From: Nitrospirillum viridazoti CBAmc
Lineage (GTDB): Bacteria > Pseudomonadota > Alphaproteobacteria > Azospirillales > Azospirillaceae
Length of the DNA: 64,000 nt
Reading direction: 5' to 3'
Assembly (NCBI RefSeq): GCF_000730165.1
Contig: NZ_CP022111.1
Location: 1,943,915-2,007,914 of the forward strand
Both the position numbers and the translations under genes were made by a program. Below the pieces are notes generated by a model that did no database searches, was not told the DNA's origin, and was given only the letters and a program-made list of their open reading frames with translations. Below are positions 55,415 to 64,000 of this stretch, piece after piece. Positions within the stretch are counted from its first letter, which is position 1, and each line of letters starts with the position of its first letter.

Positions 55415-56917
55415 ATGTCCGCTTCCACTCCCCTTTTCCCGCTTCCGCGCCGGGCCCGGCTGCTGGCCGCCACGGCGGCTCTGGCCTTGACCGCCGCCTG
55501 CACCCTGGGTCCTGATTACCAGCCGCCGGCGGCCGACGCGCCCGCGTCGTGGAGCGCCACGACCACCCAGACGACAGGCCAGGTGGCGGGCAAGACCCAG
55601 GTCAATACCGACGCCACCGTGCTTGCCCATTGGTGGACGGAGTTCCGCGACCCCACGCTGGACAAGCTGGTGGCCGATGTGGTCGCCGGAAACCTGGACC
55701 TGAAGGTGGCGGAACAGCGCATCCTGTCCGCCCGCGCCCAGCGCCAGCAGGCCGCAGCCGCGCAGTATCCCAGCGTGAAGGGGGAGAGCGCGGCCATGCG
55801 CAACCGCCTGCCGCCCGGGGCGACCGGTTCGTTGGGTGGCACCAGCAACATCTTCCTGGCGGGCTTCGACGCCTCTTGGGAACTGGACCTCTTCGGCGGC
55901 ACCCGCCGCAGCATCGAGGCGGCCGACGCCAACATCGAGGCCGGCATCGAGAACCGGCGCTCGCTGGTCATGTCCATGCTGGCGGAATTGGGCACCGACT
56001 ACGCCGCCCTGCGTTCTGTCCAGGCACGCATCGTCATCGCCAACGAGAACGTGCGCCTGTCGCAGGAAACCCGCGACCTGACAGCCGCGAAGTATAAGGT
56101 GGGCCTGGCGACCGAACTGCAGCTGGCGGAGGCTGACGGCCAGCTGGAACAGCAGAAGGCGGTACTGCCGTCGCTGGCGACCCAGGCCGCCCAGCGGGCC
56201 CATGCCATCGCCACCCTGACCGGCCGCACCCCCGCCGACGTGGACAGCCTGCTCACCACCGCCGGGCCGGAGGTGCCCCTGCCGCCCACCCTGCCGGCCA
56301 ACCTGCCCTCTGAGGTGGTGCGGGCCCGTCCCGACATCCGGGCCGCCGAGCGCACCATGGCCGCCACCAACGCCCAGATCGGCGTGAGGGAGGCGGCGCG
56401 CTTCCCCAAGCTGTCGCTGGGCCTGATCGGCGGCTTCCTCAACCCCGACATCGGCAAGCTGCTGCAGGGCGACAGCTTCGGCTGGAGCGTGGGCCCCACC
56501 CTCAGCGGCCCCATCTATGATGGCGGCCGCCTGAAAGCCGGGGTGAAGGACGCCGAGGCCCAGGCCGAAGAGGCGCGCCTCACCTACCGCAAGACGGTGC
56601 TGACCGCCTTCCAGGAGGTGGAGGACGCGCTGGTCGCCTATTCCAACGAGCGCCAGCGGAACGAGACCTTGCACCGCGCCCTGGACGCCGCCCAATTGGC
56701 GCAGGACCGCGCCCGGTCGCAGTATCGCGCCGGGCTGGCCGACTTCCTGACCGTGCTGGACGCCGACCGCACTTTGGCCACGTCGAAGGACGCCGTCGCG
56801 CAGAGCGACTACGCTCTGGTGCAGCAGACCATCGCCCTCTACAAGGCGCTGGGCGGCGGCTGGCAGGCGGGGGAGACCACCACGGCCGCCAGCGTCGCCG
56901 GCGCGCCGCCAGCGTGA
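55415..56917 (+). CDS. NodT-family outer-membrane efflux lipoprotein
   Basis: This 500-residue TolC-like channel has a lipoprotein signal ending in LTAAC (Cys29). Two homologous helical halves carry ARAQRQQAAAAQYPSVKGES, SWELDLFGGTRRSIEAADAN, VVRARPDIRAAERTMAATNA and VGPTLSGPIYDGGRLKAG. It completes the tripartite pump with the HlyD and EmrB-like proteins. The ATG at 55415 has GGAG 8 bases upstream; a GTG at 55406 inside the previous stop is the alternative. Confidence 0.94.
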   Translation: MSASTPLFPLPRRARLLAATAALALTAACTLGPDYQPPAADAPASWSATTTQTTGQVAGKTQVNTDATVLAHWWTEFRDPTLDKLVADVVAGNLDLKVAEQRILSARAQRQQAAAAQYPSVKGESAAMRNRLPPGATGSLGGTSNIFLAGFDASWELDLFGGTRRSIEAADANIEAGIENRRSLVMSMLAELGTDYAALRSVQARIVIANENVRLSQETRDLTAAKYKVGLATELQLAEADGQLEQQKAVLPSLATQAAQRAHAIATLTGRTPADVDSLLTTAGPEVPLPPTLPANLPSEVVRARPDIRAAERTMAATNAQIGVREAARFPKLSLGLIGGFLNPDIGKLLQGDSFGWSVGPTLSGPIYDGGRLKAGVKDAEAQAEEARLTYRKTVLTAFQEVEDALVAYSNERQRNETLHRALDAAQLAQDRARSQYRAGLADFLTVLDADRTLATSKDAVAQSDYALVQQTIALYKALGGGWQAGETTTAASVAGAPPA

Positions 56918-56930
56918 CCTGGGGGCGGTG

Positions 56931-57596
56931 ATGGGCCAGGGTGAGACAGCGGTGATGGAAGGTGACACCTCCGGGGAGCGCCCCGACGGACGCCCCGGTG
57001 GGCGGCAACGCAAGGCGGGTGACACCCGCCGGGCGGAGATCATCGCCGCCGCCCTGGAATTGTTGCATGAGGTGGGGCCCGGCGGCACCACGACCACGGC
57101 CATCGCCCGCCGCATCGGCATGGCCCAGGGCTCGCTGTTCCGTCATTTCCCCACCAAGCGCGCCATGTGGGAGGCGCTGCTAGATAGCCTCTCCCACCGC
57201 ATCGCCCCACCGATCCAGGAGGCGCTGAACGGTGCCGGTAGTCCCATGGCCCGCTTGCGGCAAGTCATGCACACCTGGCTGGATCTGGCTGAAAGCATTC
57301 CGGCGCTGTCGTCGCTGGTCTTCTCGCGCGAGGTGCTGGCCGACAGCCCCGATATGCGCAGCCTGCTGGCGGAACGCCTGCAGCGGCCCCACCGCATCTA
57401 CTGCGCCCTGATCCATGAAGGCATCGCGGCGGGTGAGGTCTCGCCCGACACCGATGTGGAACGCGTGGGCTGGATCCTTTCGGGCATGAAGCACAGCCTG
57501 GTCATGCGCTGGACCCTGCTGGACCGGACCCTGGACATGCACGCCGACCTGGACGTGATGCTGGATACGATTATCGCCGGCATGAGCCGGCGATAA
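56931..57596 (+). CDS. TetR-family regulator of the efflux operon
   Basis: This 221-residue repressor has its helix-turn-helix in TTTTAIARRIGMAQGSLFRH (about 46-65) and a C-terminal ligand-binding helical domain. It follows the outer-membrane gene by about 13 bases, so it is probably the last gene of the efflux operon and controls it. ATG at 56931; a later ATG at 56955 is possible. The DNA target is unknown; the palindrome at 52573-52584 is a candidate. Confidence 0.9.
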   Translation: MGQGETAVMEGDTSGERPDGRPGGRQRKAGDTRRAEIIAAALELLHEVGPGGTTTTAIARRIGMAQGSLFRHFPTKRAMWEALLDSLSHRIAPPIQEALNGAGSPMARLRQVMHTWLDLAESIPALSSLVFSREVLADSPDMRSLLAERLQRPHRIYCALIHEGIAAGEVSPDTDVERVGWILSGMKHSLVMRWTLLDRTLDMHADLDVMLDTIIAGMSRR

Positions 57597-57874
57597 TCGC
57601 GTCCGTGCGTTGCCTCAGGCGCGCTGACCGGATGGTGGTGGGGCGGCAAATGGCCGGCCCCCGTGTCATTTTTCCCGACAGGTTGGCGGCTTTTGTTCCG
57701 TACCATCGGGCGGTCACGGGGGTAGGCGTTCCACTTCGCCCGCTGGTGGCTGGGCCAATTGGGCGCAGGCCCAGTTCGTCCGTGACAGGGGGCTTCCGGT
57801 GTGAAAAGAAGGGCGCCGGGTCCATCCCCATTTCGCGTTTCCATCTGGCCTCCCTTCCTGGATCACGTCCCGCG

Positions 57875-59386
57875 ATGCTGCGCCACCGGTCGTCCCGTTC
57901 CCTGCTTTCGTCCGTCGCCAAGCGGCCCCTGCTGGCCCTCCTCATGGCGGGTGCGCTGACGGGCTGCACCGTGGGGCCGGACTATGAACGGCCGGAAACG
58001 CCGCAGCCGGCGGCCTATCGTGAAACGGTGACGGGCGACGCCGCCAAGGATGCGACCCTGCGCACGGAAATCGCCGCCGACTGGTGGCGGCAATTCAAGT
58101 CGCCGGAACTGGACGGCCTGATCTTCCGCGTGGCCTCGAATAACTTCGACGTGCGCGCCGCCGTGGCCCGCATCCGCCAGGCCGAGGGGACGGTGGACGA
58201 ACAACGCTCCACCCTGTTCCCTACGGTGACGGCGAATGCGGGGCGCACCCGCAGCCAGACGGGCGGCGGCACCACCACCGTCAGCAATGGCAACTTCATC
58301 ACCCGCAACAACATCAGCAGCAACTATTCAGCCAAGCTGTCGGCCAGCTACGAGCTGGATTTCTGGGGCAAGAACCGGTCCGCCTTCGAATCGGCCAAGG
58401 CCAGCCTGAATTTCAGCCGCTACGACAAGCAGACGGTGCTGATGACGGCCATCGCCACGGTGGCCACCGACTACTTCCAGGCGCTGGCGTACAAGGACCG
58501 CCTGGCCCTGGCCCGCCAGTCGCTGCGCGATGCCGAGGACGTGCTGCGCGGCATCCAGGCCCGCGCCCGCGCCGGCACCGCCACCGATGTCGACGTGGCC
58601 AACCAGGTGAACGTGGTGGAGGGCGAGCGCGCCGCCATTCCGCAGTATGAGCAAAACCTGGCGCAGCAGATCGACGCGCTGGCCGTGCTGGTCGGCGTGC
58701 TGCCGGAACAGCTGAAGATCGAGGGCACCACCCTCAGCGGCCTGGCGGAGCCCGAGGTGGCGCCCAACCTGCCGTCCACCCTGCTGACCCGCCGGCCGGA
58801 CGTGGCCTCGGCCGAGGCGCAGCTGATCGCCGCCAACGCCACCCTGCGTAGCGTCATCGCCCAGCAATACCCCAGCCTCAGCCTGACCGGCAGCTACGGC
58901 TACCAGAATGAATCGCTGGGCGACCTGTTCAACCCGGCCAGCAAACTGTGGTCGCTGGGCACCTCACTCAGCCAGACGGTGTTCGACGCCGGCAATCTGC
59001 AGGCCCAGTCCGACGTGCAGCGCGCCCGGGTGGAGGAGCTGGCGGCGGATTACCAGAAGGCGGTCGTCACCGCGTTCTCCGATGTCGAGGATGCGCTGGC
59101 CGGGGTGCGCTACACCCGCGATATCCGCGGCGCCCAGGAAAAGGCCACGGCCTCGGCCGACGTGGCCCTGCGCGGCACCACCGGGCAGTTCCAGCGCGGC
59201 ACTGCTGACATGGTCAGCGTGCTGACGGCTCAGCGCACCCTGTTCAGCGCCCAGGACAGCCTGGTGCAGAGCCGCTTGAACTACCTGACCTCCATCGTCA
59301 CGCTGTACCGCGTGCTGGGCGGCGGCTGGTCGGTGGAACAGACCGAGGCCCAGGCCGATACAGCGCCCGCCAAGGCCGGCGGTTGA
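57875..59386 (+). CDS. Second NodT-family outer-membrane efflux lipoprotein
   Basis: This 503-residue TolC-like lipoprotein has a signal LLALLMAGALTGC (Cys31). The repeats read ADWWRQFKSPELDGLIFRVA, SASYELDFWGKNRSAFESAK, TRRPDVASAEAQLIAANATL and SLSQTVFDAGNLQAQSD. It belongs to the NodT/OprM group but is not close to the copy at 55415. No adaptor or pump gene is adjacent, so it may serve the EmrAB-like pump or a distant RND pump. The frame is open to 57605, but the ATG at 57875 gives a proper signal peptide; its ribosome-binding site is weak. Confidence 0.9.
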   Translation: MLRHRSSRSLLSSVAKRPLLALLMAGALTGCTVGPDYERPETPQPAAYRETVTGDAAKDATLRTEIAADWWRQFKSPELDGLIFRVASNNFDVRAAVARIRQAEGTVDEQRSTLFPTVTANAGRTRSQTGGGTTTVSNGNFITRNNISSNYSAKLSASYELDFWGKNRSAFESAKASLNFSRYDKQTVLMTAIATVATDYFQALAYKDRLALARQSLRDAEDVLRGIQARARAGTATDVDVANQVNVVEGERAAIPQYEQNLAQQIDALAVLVGVLPEQLKIEGTTLSGLAEPEVAPNLPSTLLTRRPDVASAEAQLIAANATLRSVIAQQYPSLSLTGSYGYQNESLGDLFNPASKLWSLGTSLSQTVFDAGNLQAQSDVQRARVEELAADYQKAVVTAFSDVEDALAGVRYTRDIRGAQEKATASADVALRGTTGQFQRGTADMVSVLTAQRTLFSAQDSLVQSRLNYLTSIVTLYRVLGGGWSVEQTEAQADTAPAKAGG

Positions 59387-59523
59387 CCGCCGTTCTCAAA
59401 GCCAGGGGCGCCTTCGTCATTTCCGGCAAAATGCCGACCTTGGGGCTAGCCGCGCGGGACGCGTGCTGGCACACCTGATCGCATCCCCGCGCCGTTCCCG
59501 GTTGAAAGGCCTGCCTGTTCCCC

Positions 59524-60753
59524 ATGTCTGCGCCCGCCTTGGACCGCCCTTCCACGGAATCCTCCCCGGCCGCCAAGCCTGAACGCCTGCTCTCGCTGGA
59601 CGTCTTCCGGGGGCTGACCGTGGCCCTGATGCTGCTGGTCAACGATCCCGGCACCTGGTCCGACATCTATTGGCCGCTGCGCCACGCCAAATGGCACGGC
59701 TGGACGCCCACCGACCTGGTCTTCCCCTTCTTCCTCTTCATGGTGGGCATCACCACCCACCTGTCGCTGACCCAACGGCGGGCGCGGGGGGATGACGATG
59801 GCGCCCTGGCCCGTCAGATCCTGCGGCGCGCCCTCATCCTGTTCGGCCTTGGCCTGTTCATCGCCTGGTTCCCGGGCTACGCGCTGGCCGGTCACGGCAC
59901 GCTGGCCGATCGCGCGGCGGCGCAGGTTCTGTCCTGGCGCATCCCCGGTGTGCTGCAGCGCATCGCCCTGTGCTACGCCGCCGCTGGCCTGTTGTCGCTG
60001 CGCCTCGGCATCCGGGCGCAGGGCGCGCTGATCGTCGTGCTGCTGCTGGGCTATTGGGCGGTGATGACCTGTGTGCCGGTGCCCGGCACGGGCGCCACCG
60101 GCCTTGCGGCACTGGCCCATCCCGGCGCCACCGTGGCGGCGGCGGTCGACCGCGCGCTGTTCGACTGGGGTGCCTGGGGCAACCACCTGTGGGCCGCCGC
60201 CAAGACCTGGGATCCCGAAGGCGTCCTGTCGACCCTGCCGGCCATCGCCACGGCGCTGCTGGGCGTCCAGGCCGGCCGCTGGCTGGCCCGGCCCTTGCCG
60301 TTGCCGGCCCGCATCCGGGGCCTGATCGTGGCCGGGGTCGTAGGCGTCCTGCTGGGCGAGGTCTGGGACCTGGCCTTTCCCATCAACAAGAGCCTGTGGA
60401 CCAGCTCCTTCGTGGCCCTGACCGCCGGCATGGCCTGCCTGTGCCTGGGCGCCCTGCTGTGGGTGGTCGAGGTGCGCGGCTGGCGCCGCTGGACCCGGCC
60501 GGCCCTGGTCTTCGGCGTCAACCCCATCCTGGCCTATGTCGGGTCGGAACTGATGGCCATCATCATCGGCGGCGTCATCACCCTGCCCTGGGACCACCGC
60601 ATCGCCCCCCTGCAGGACGTGATCTACGAGGCGGTGTTCTATCCCCTGCTGCCGGAAAAGGCGGCCTCGCTGGCCTTCGCCCTCCTGTTCGTCGCCCTGT
60701 GGTGGGCGATCCTCGAGGTGCTGTACCGCTGGCGGATCTTCCTGAAGGTGTGA
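59524..60753 (+). CDS. NagX/HGSNAT-like membrane acyltransferase (DUF5009)
   Basis: This 409-residue polytopic inner-membrane protein has about 10-12 helices. The family start LLSLDVFRGLTVALMLLVND is near residue 22. HGWTPTDLVFPFFLFMVG, IPGVLQRIALCYAAAGLL, LSTLPAIATALLGVQAGRW and KSLWTSSFVALTAGMACLCL follow. Relatives include heparan-alpha-glucosaminide N-acetyltransferase and NagX, which may acetylate amino sugars across the membrane. The gene stands alone. A role in amino-sugar or glycan metabolism is possible. Confidence 0.92.
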   Translation: MSAPALDRPSTESSPAAKPERLLSLDVFRGLTVALMLLVNDPGTWSDIYWPLRHAKWHGWTPTDLVFPFFLFMVGITTHLSLTQRRARGDDDGALARQILRRALILFGLGLFIAWFPGYALAGHGTLADRAAAQVLSWRIPGVLQRIALCYAAAGLLSLRLGIRAQGALIVVLLLGYWAVMTCVPVPGTGATGLAALAHPGATVAAAVDRALFDWGAWGNHLWAAAKTWDPEGVLSTLPAIATALLGVQAGRWLARPLPLPARIRGLIVAGVVGVLLGEVWDLAFPINKSLWTSSFVALTAGMACLCLGALLWVVEVRGWRRWTRPALVFGVNPILAYVGSELMAIIIGGVITLPWDHRIAPLQDVIYEAVFYPLLPEKAASLAFALLFVALWWAILEVLYRWRIFLKV

Positions 60754-60772
60754 GGTTCCCTGACGGGTCTTA

Positions 60773-62140
60773 TTAAGCAGCCTTATCCTCGAAGCACAGG
60801 CTGAACAACGCGCCGCCGCCGTGGCGGTCGCGGGCGGCCAGGCGGCCGCCGTGCTGGCGCATGATTTCCATGGCGATGGCCAGGCCCAGGCCGGATCCGG
60901 TGATGCCAGCGCCGGCGGCGCCGCGCACGAAGGGCTCCGCCAGGGTCAGGGGGTCTTCGCCCTGCAATCCCGGGCCCCGGTCGGCGACGGACAGGATGGG
61001 GCCGGGGCCCACGCGCACCTCCACCATCCCGCCGGCCGGACCATAGGCGACGGCGTTTTCCACCAGGTTGCGCAGGGCCTCGGCCACGGCGCCGGCGTTG
61101 CACACCAGGGGGAAGTCCTCCACCACCTCCAGCTCGATGGATTTGCCCAGGGATCGGATGAAGGGCGCCAGGGTCACCAGCTCTCCGGCCGTCAGTTCCC
61201 CCGCCATGACCCGGTCGGTTCGGGGCAGGGGGGTGCCGGACAGGCGCGACAGCGACAGCAGCTGCGCCACCAGGCGTGACAGGCGGCGCACGTCGGCGCG
61301 CACGGCCGTCATGTCGGCTTCCCCGCTTTCCAGGCGGGCCTGCACCACGGCCAGGGGGGTGCGCAGCTGGTGGGCGGCATCGGCGATGAAGCGGCGGTGG
61401 TGGCGGAAGCTGCCCTCCAGCCGGGCCAGCGCCGTGTTGAAGGCGTCGACCAGGGGCAGGACCTCGCTGGGCAGATTCTTGCCGTCCAGCCGGTGGTCCA
61501 GCCGATCCAAGCCGATGGCCGCCGCTTCTTCCGACACCTCCTGGATGGGGGTCAGGCTGCTGCGGATGGTCCAGACGCCGATGGCGGCGGCGATCAGGGC
61601 CACGGGGATGCCGAACAGCAGGATGTCGCGGACGAACTCATCCAGCAGGCCGTTGATGATCTTCTGGTCGGCGGTGGGCGACTGCGCCACCGCCAGCGTC
61701 AGGGTGCGGTCGCCCAGCTTGATGGGCGTGCCCAGGCCATAGCGCTCCGGCTCGCCCGGCGGGCGAAAGAAATATTCGGTGTCCGGCTGGTTCAGCGCCT
61801 CGCGCAGGGTGTTGGCGGCGCGGGGCAGGGATTGGGTCAGCAGCCGGCCGTGCTGATCCCACACGGCATAGATGACGCCGTCCTCCTCCAAGGCATAGCG
61901 GTTGGCCAGATCCGGCGGCAAGCGGTCCAGCGACAGGCCGCCGTGGTTGAACACAGCCATCAGCTCATTGGCCTGGCCGCGCAGCACCTTGCGCTGCACG
62001 ACGCCGCCCGCCTCCTCCAGCCGCACCACCAGGGGCAGGATGCCCACGGCGACGGACGCCAGGAACAGCAGGCCCAGGCGCCAGGCCAGGCGGCCCTGCA
62101 GCGACCGGTGCCGCCAGATCTGCGCCAGGGTGGCCAGCAT
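60773..62140 (-). CDS. Sensor histidine kinase
   Basis: This 455-residue membrane kinase has two membrane segments (about 18-38 and 172-192), a periplasmic sensor with a GEPERYGLGTPIKLGDRTLT region, HAMP (about 190-245) and an HisKA domain with phospho-acceptor His257 in ADAAHQLRTPL. An ATPase domain follows with NLVENAVAYGPAGG (N box), DRGPGL (G1) and GSGLGLAIAMEI (G2). The order resembles QseC/TctE-like kinases. It is translated after its response regulator (62169-62840), 28 bases downstream. The stimulus is unknown. Confidence 0.94.
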   Translation of the reverse strand: MLATLAQIWRHRSLQGRLAWRLGLLFLASVAVGILPLVVRLEEAGGVVQRKVLRGQANELMAVFNHGGLSLDRLPPDLANRYALEEDGVIYAVWDQHGRLLTQSLPRAANTLREALNQPDTEYFFRPPGEPERYGLGTPIKLGDRTLTLAVAQSPTADQKIINGLLDEFVRDILLFGIPVALIAAAIGVWTIRSSLTPIQEVSEEAAAIGLDRLDHRLDGKNLPSEVLPLVDAFNTALARLEGSFRHHRRFIADAAHQLRTPLAVVQARLESGEADMTAVRADVRRLSRLVAQLLSLSRLSGTPLPRTDRVMAGELTAGELVTLAPFIRSLGKSIELEVVEDFPLVCNAGAVAEALRNLVENAVAYGPAGGMVEVRVGPGPILSVADRGPGLQGEDPLTLAEPFVRGAAGAGITGSGLGLAIAMEIMRQHGGRLAARDRHGGGALFSLCFEDKAA

Positions 62141-62168
62141 CAGGAAAGGATCCGAGGAAAGTGGGGGC

Positions 62169-62840
62169 TCACGACGCGCTCATCATATAGCCCAGGCCGC
62201 GCATGGTGATAATGCCGGCCGTGGCCTCCGCCGTCGCCAGCTTGCGGCGCAGGCGGGACACCAGCGCCTCCACCGCGTTGTCGGTGGCTTCGTTGCCGAA
62301 GCCGTAGAGGGCGCTGTCGATGTGCGCCTTGGTCACCACCTGGTCCACCTTGCGCAACAGCACCTCCAGCAGGGCCAGCTCGCGCGCCGTCAGGGCCAGC
62401 GGGGCGCCGGCCACGGCCACGCTGCGGGCGGCGCTGTCGAAGGACAGGTTGCCGCATTCCAGCACCACGCCGATGATGCCGCCCGGCCGGCGCAGCAGGG
62501 CCCGCAGTCGGGCCGCCAATTCCCCCATGTCGAAAGGCTTGACCAGGTAATCGTCGGCGCCGGCGTCCAGCCCCTCGATGCGGTCATCCAGGGTGGACCG
62601 GGCCGTCAGCATCAGGATGGGCACCTTGCGACGGCAGCCGCGCAGGCGGCGCACCAGGCTGACGCCATCGCCGTCGGGCAGGCGCCGGTCCAGGACCAGG
62701 GCATCGTAATCGGCGGTGGAGATATGGTCATCGGCTTCGGCCAGGCTGCCGCAGGCGTCGACGGTGAAGCCGATTCGCGACAAATGATCGGCGGTTAGTG
62801 TCCGCAGATCCCGTTCATCCTCAACCAAAAGAAGCCGCAT
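62169..62840 (-). CDS. OmpR-family response regulator
   Basis: This 223-residue regulator has receiver acidic residues in LLVEDERD, phospho-acceptor Asp51 in LVLDRRLPDGDG, and MLTARS and YLVKPFD (Thr and Lys). The C-terminal winged helix carries LTARELALLEVLLRKVDQVV and VEALVSRLRRKL. Partner of the kinase at 60773. The ATG at 62840 starts exactly at the family N-terminus MRLLLVEDE. It is divergent from the methyltransferase-like gene at 63035. Confidence 0.95.
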   Translation of the reverse strand: MRLLLVEDERDLRTLTADHLSRIGFTVDACGSLAEADDHISTADYDALVLDRRLPDGDGVSLVRRLRGCRRKVPILMLTARSTLDDRIEGLDAGADDYLVKPFDMGELAARLRALLRRPGGIIGVVLECGNLSFDSAARSVAVAGAPLALTARELALLEVLLRKVDQVVTKAHIDSALYGFGNEATDNAVEALVSRLRRKLATAEATAGIITMRGLGYMMSAS

Positions 62841-63034
62841 CGGCCAGGTTCCCACAAGTCGCCCACTGCGGGCGGCAGACGTATCTATACGCGCGAACAA
62901 GCGCGGCCTGTCGGCGTCCTGGCCGATTTTCACGGGGCGGGGCCGGGTTGAGAGGCGACAGACCGCGTCAGCAAGGCGTCAGCTTGACTGTGCCATCGTT
63001 GCCACGCGCTGATCAACCGAGGGTGCTGACCACC

Positions 63035-64000
63035 ATGACCGTCCTCACCGCCGCCCTGTTGCCGGACCCGTCTTCCGGATGTTGGGACGCTCCGCCCACC
63101 GGTCCGGCGGCCGGCGCGCCCAACATCGACTATCGCGCCCCGGTGGCGCCGGTGAACGATGGCTTCGGACGGCATCGCCCCGGCGGGCTGCCGGGCTTGC
63201 TGCTGGCGCTCGGCGCCGCCCTGCCGGCCAGCCGCTGGGGCCAGGCGGCCGGCGGTGTGCTGGGGCCGGTGGTGCGGGTCATGGTGCCCTGGCTCTATGG
63301 CTCTGTCATTGATGTGGCGGCCGATGGCCTGCGCCGCCGCCTGCACGTCCGCGACCATGCCGACGACCGCCGGTACCTGGCGCTGCCCCGCCAGGCGGCG
63401 GCCCAGGCTCGGGCCCATGTCGCGGCGGCCCTGCCGGCGGACGGCGTCTTCGTCGATGTCGGCGCCGGCACCGGCCTGCACACCCTGGCCGCCGCGCGCC
63501 ACCTGGGCCCCCAGGGCCGCGTGCTGGCGGTGGAGCCGAACGCTGCCACCCGTGACCGGCTGGCCGTCAATCTCTCCCTGAATCCCATCGCCGCCACCGT
63601 GACCCTGGCGGAAGAGGCGGTGGGCCCCATTTGCGACGGCCTGGTCCTGGCGACCGGCGCCCGCAAGGCCGCCGTGACGCCCGCCTGGGACGCGCCACCG
63701 CCGGCCCTGGTCCGCACCCGCCCGCTGCTGGATTTGGCGCGGGCTGCCGGCCTGCACCGTATCGACGTGCTGCGCCTGGGCTACAAGGCTGGCGCCGACC
63801 TGGCGTTGATCCCTTTCCTGCAGGCGGCACCCCAGGCCCTGCGGCCCCGGCTGATCGTCATCGACCGGCGCGGCGCCAAGGGCTGGGGCGTGGATCTGCC
63901 GGCCACCCTGGCCTTGTTCGGCTACCGCGCCTGCGGCGTCACGCCGGACGCGCTGCTGTTCCAGGGCGATGTCGCGGCCGACTCCGGCGCCCTATGGGAG
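63035..64000 (+). CDS. FkbM-like SAM-dependent methyltransferase (partial, cut by window end)
   Basis: The frame is open to the last base (322 codons), so the gene is truncated by the window. The SAM-binding motif VFVDVGAGTGLHTLAAARHL is at about 138-157, followed by GRVLAVEPNAATRDRLAVNL, as in FkbM-family methyltransferases that often modify sugars or surface glycans. The ATG at 63035 has GAGGG about 11 bases upstream. The later region DVLRLGYKAGADLALIPFLQ keeps the family's lysine-containing strand. No stop is in the window, so the full length is unknown. Confidence 0.8.
   Translation, partial: MTVLTAALLPDPSSGCWDAPPTGPAAGAPNIDYRAPVAPVNDGFGRHRPGGLPGLLLALGAALPASRWGQAAGGVLGPVVRVMVPWLYGSVIDVAADGLRRRLHVRDHADDRRYLALPRQAAAQARAHVAAALPADGVFVDVGAGTGLHTLAAARHLGPQGRVLAVEPNAATRDRLAVNLSLNPIAATVTLAEEAVGPICDGLVLATGARKAAVTPAWDAPPPALVRTRPLLDLARAAGLHRIDVLRLGYKAGADLALIPFLQAAPQALRPRLIVIDRRGAKGWGVDLPATLALFGYRACGVTPDALLFQGDVAADSGALWE

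Noticed and set aside
55301..57121. A 606-codon minus-strand frame opposite the NodT and TetR genes
   Set aside because: It spans two real coding genes and has no recognisable content.
57605..57874. A 90-codon extension of the second NodT gene
   Set aside because: The extension would put the lipoprotein signal peptide inside the chain; ATG 57875 restores it.

Overview
The window is high-GC, densely coded DNA from an alphaproteobacterium, most likely a Rhodospirillales/Azospirillaceae member. This is inferred from gene content, codon bias and translationally coupled operons; no rRNA or marker gene proves it. The DNA carries its own replication module: a RepA/RPA-type initiator (46163-47164), an iteron-rich origin (45065-46162), and parA-parB with a DUF1612-type neighbour (41459-45064). 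The molecule is therefore probably a megaplasmid or chromid rather than the main chromosome. No tRNA, rRNA, insertion sequence or CRISPR array was seen.

Left part (0-34 kb). A nonulosonic-acid (pseudaminic-type) and glycosyltransfer locus is dispersed among unrelated genes. Its parts are: a coupled SDR / Rieske protein / oxygenase / N-acetyltransferase operon (3016-5697) followed by an RgpF-like protein; a ketoacyl-ACP-synthase-III / DUF3445 pair (9035-11043) divergent from pseG (11119); a coupled minus-strand operon pseI / spsF-like cytidylyltransferase / acyl carrier protein / alpha-beta hydrolase / second acyl carrier protein (20186-23350); a KpsF-type sugar-phosphate isomerase (25131); two TPR glycosyltransferases (26285-29850); an intact Rieske oxygenase divergent from them (29952); and a GT4 glycosyltransferase (32877). 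The pattern suggests a carrier-protein-dependent acyl group, further oxidised, placed on an amino sugar that decorates flagellin or surface glycan. The most unusual piece is the oxygenase at 3789-5140, in which the Rieske cluster domain and the catalytic domain sit on two separate overlapping genes. Unrelated genes interleaved here include a Fur-box gene, a GGDEF protein, a PadR regulator, ribB under an FMN riboswitch, a TetR/SnoaL-like pair with tandem operators, an SNF2 helicase, a toxin-antitoxin pair, two tandem amidohydrolases, a HEAT-repeat protein and a DUF885 peptidase-like protein.

Middle part (34-47 kb). Two secreted surface-antigen-like or small proteins are followed by a chemoreceptor coupled to a BMP-family periplasmic binding protein, an ada/2OG-oxygenase DNA-repair pair, a cysteine-free CsoR-family repressor with a C6-T-G6 operator, and the replication/partition module.

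Right part (47-64 kb). Two paralogous S46 peptidases flank a small surface-antigen-like protein. Then come an EmrAB-type efflux operon with its NodT-type outer-membrane lipoprotein and a TetR regulator, a second NodT lipoprotein, a NagX/HGSNAT-like membrane acyltransferase, a two-component system, and a FkbM-like methyltransferase cut by the window end.
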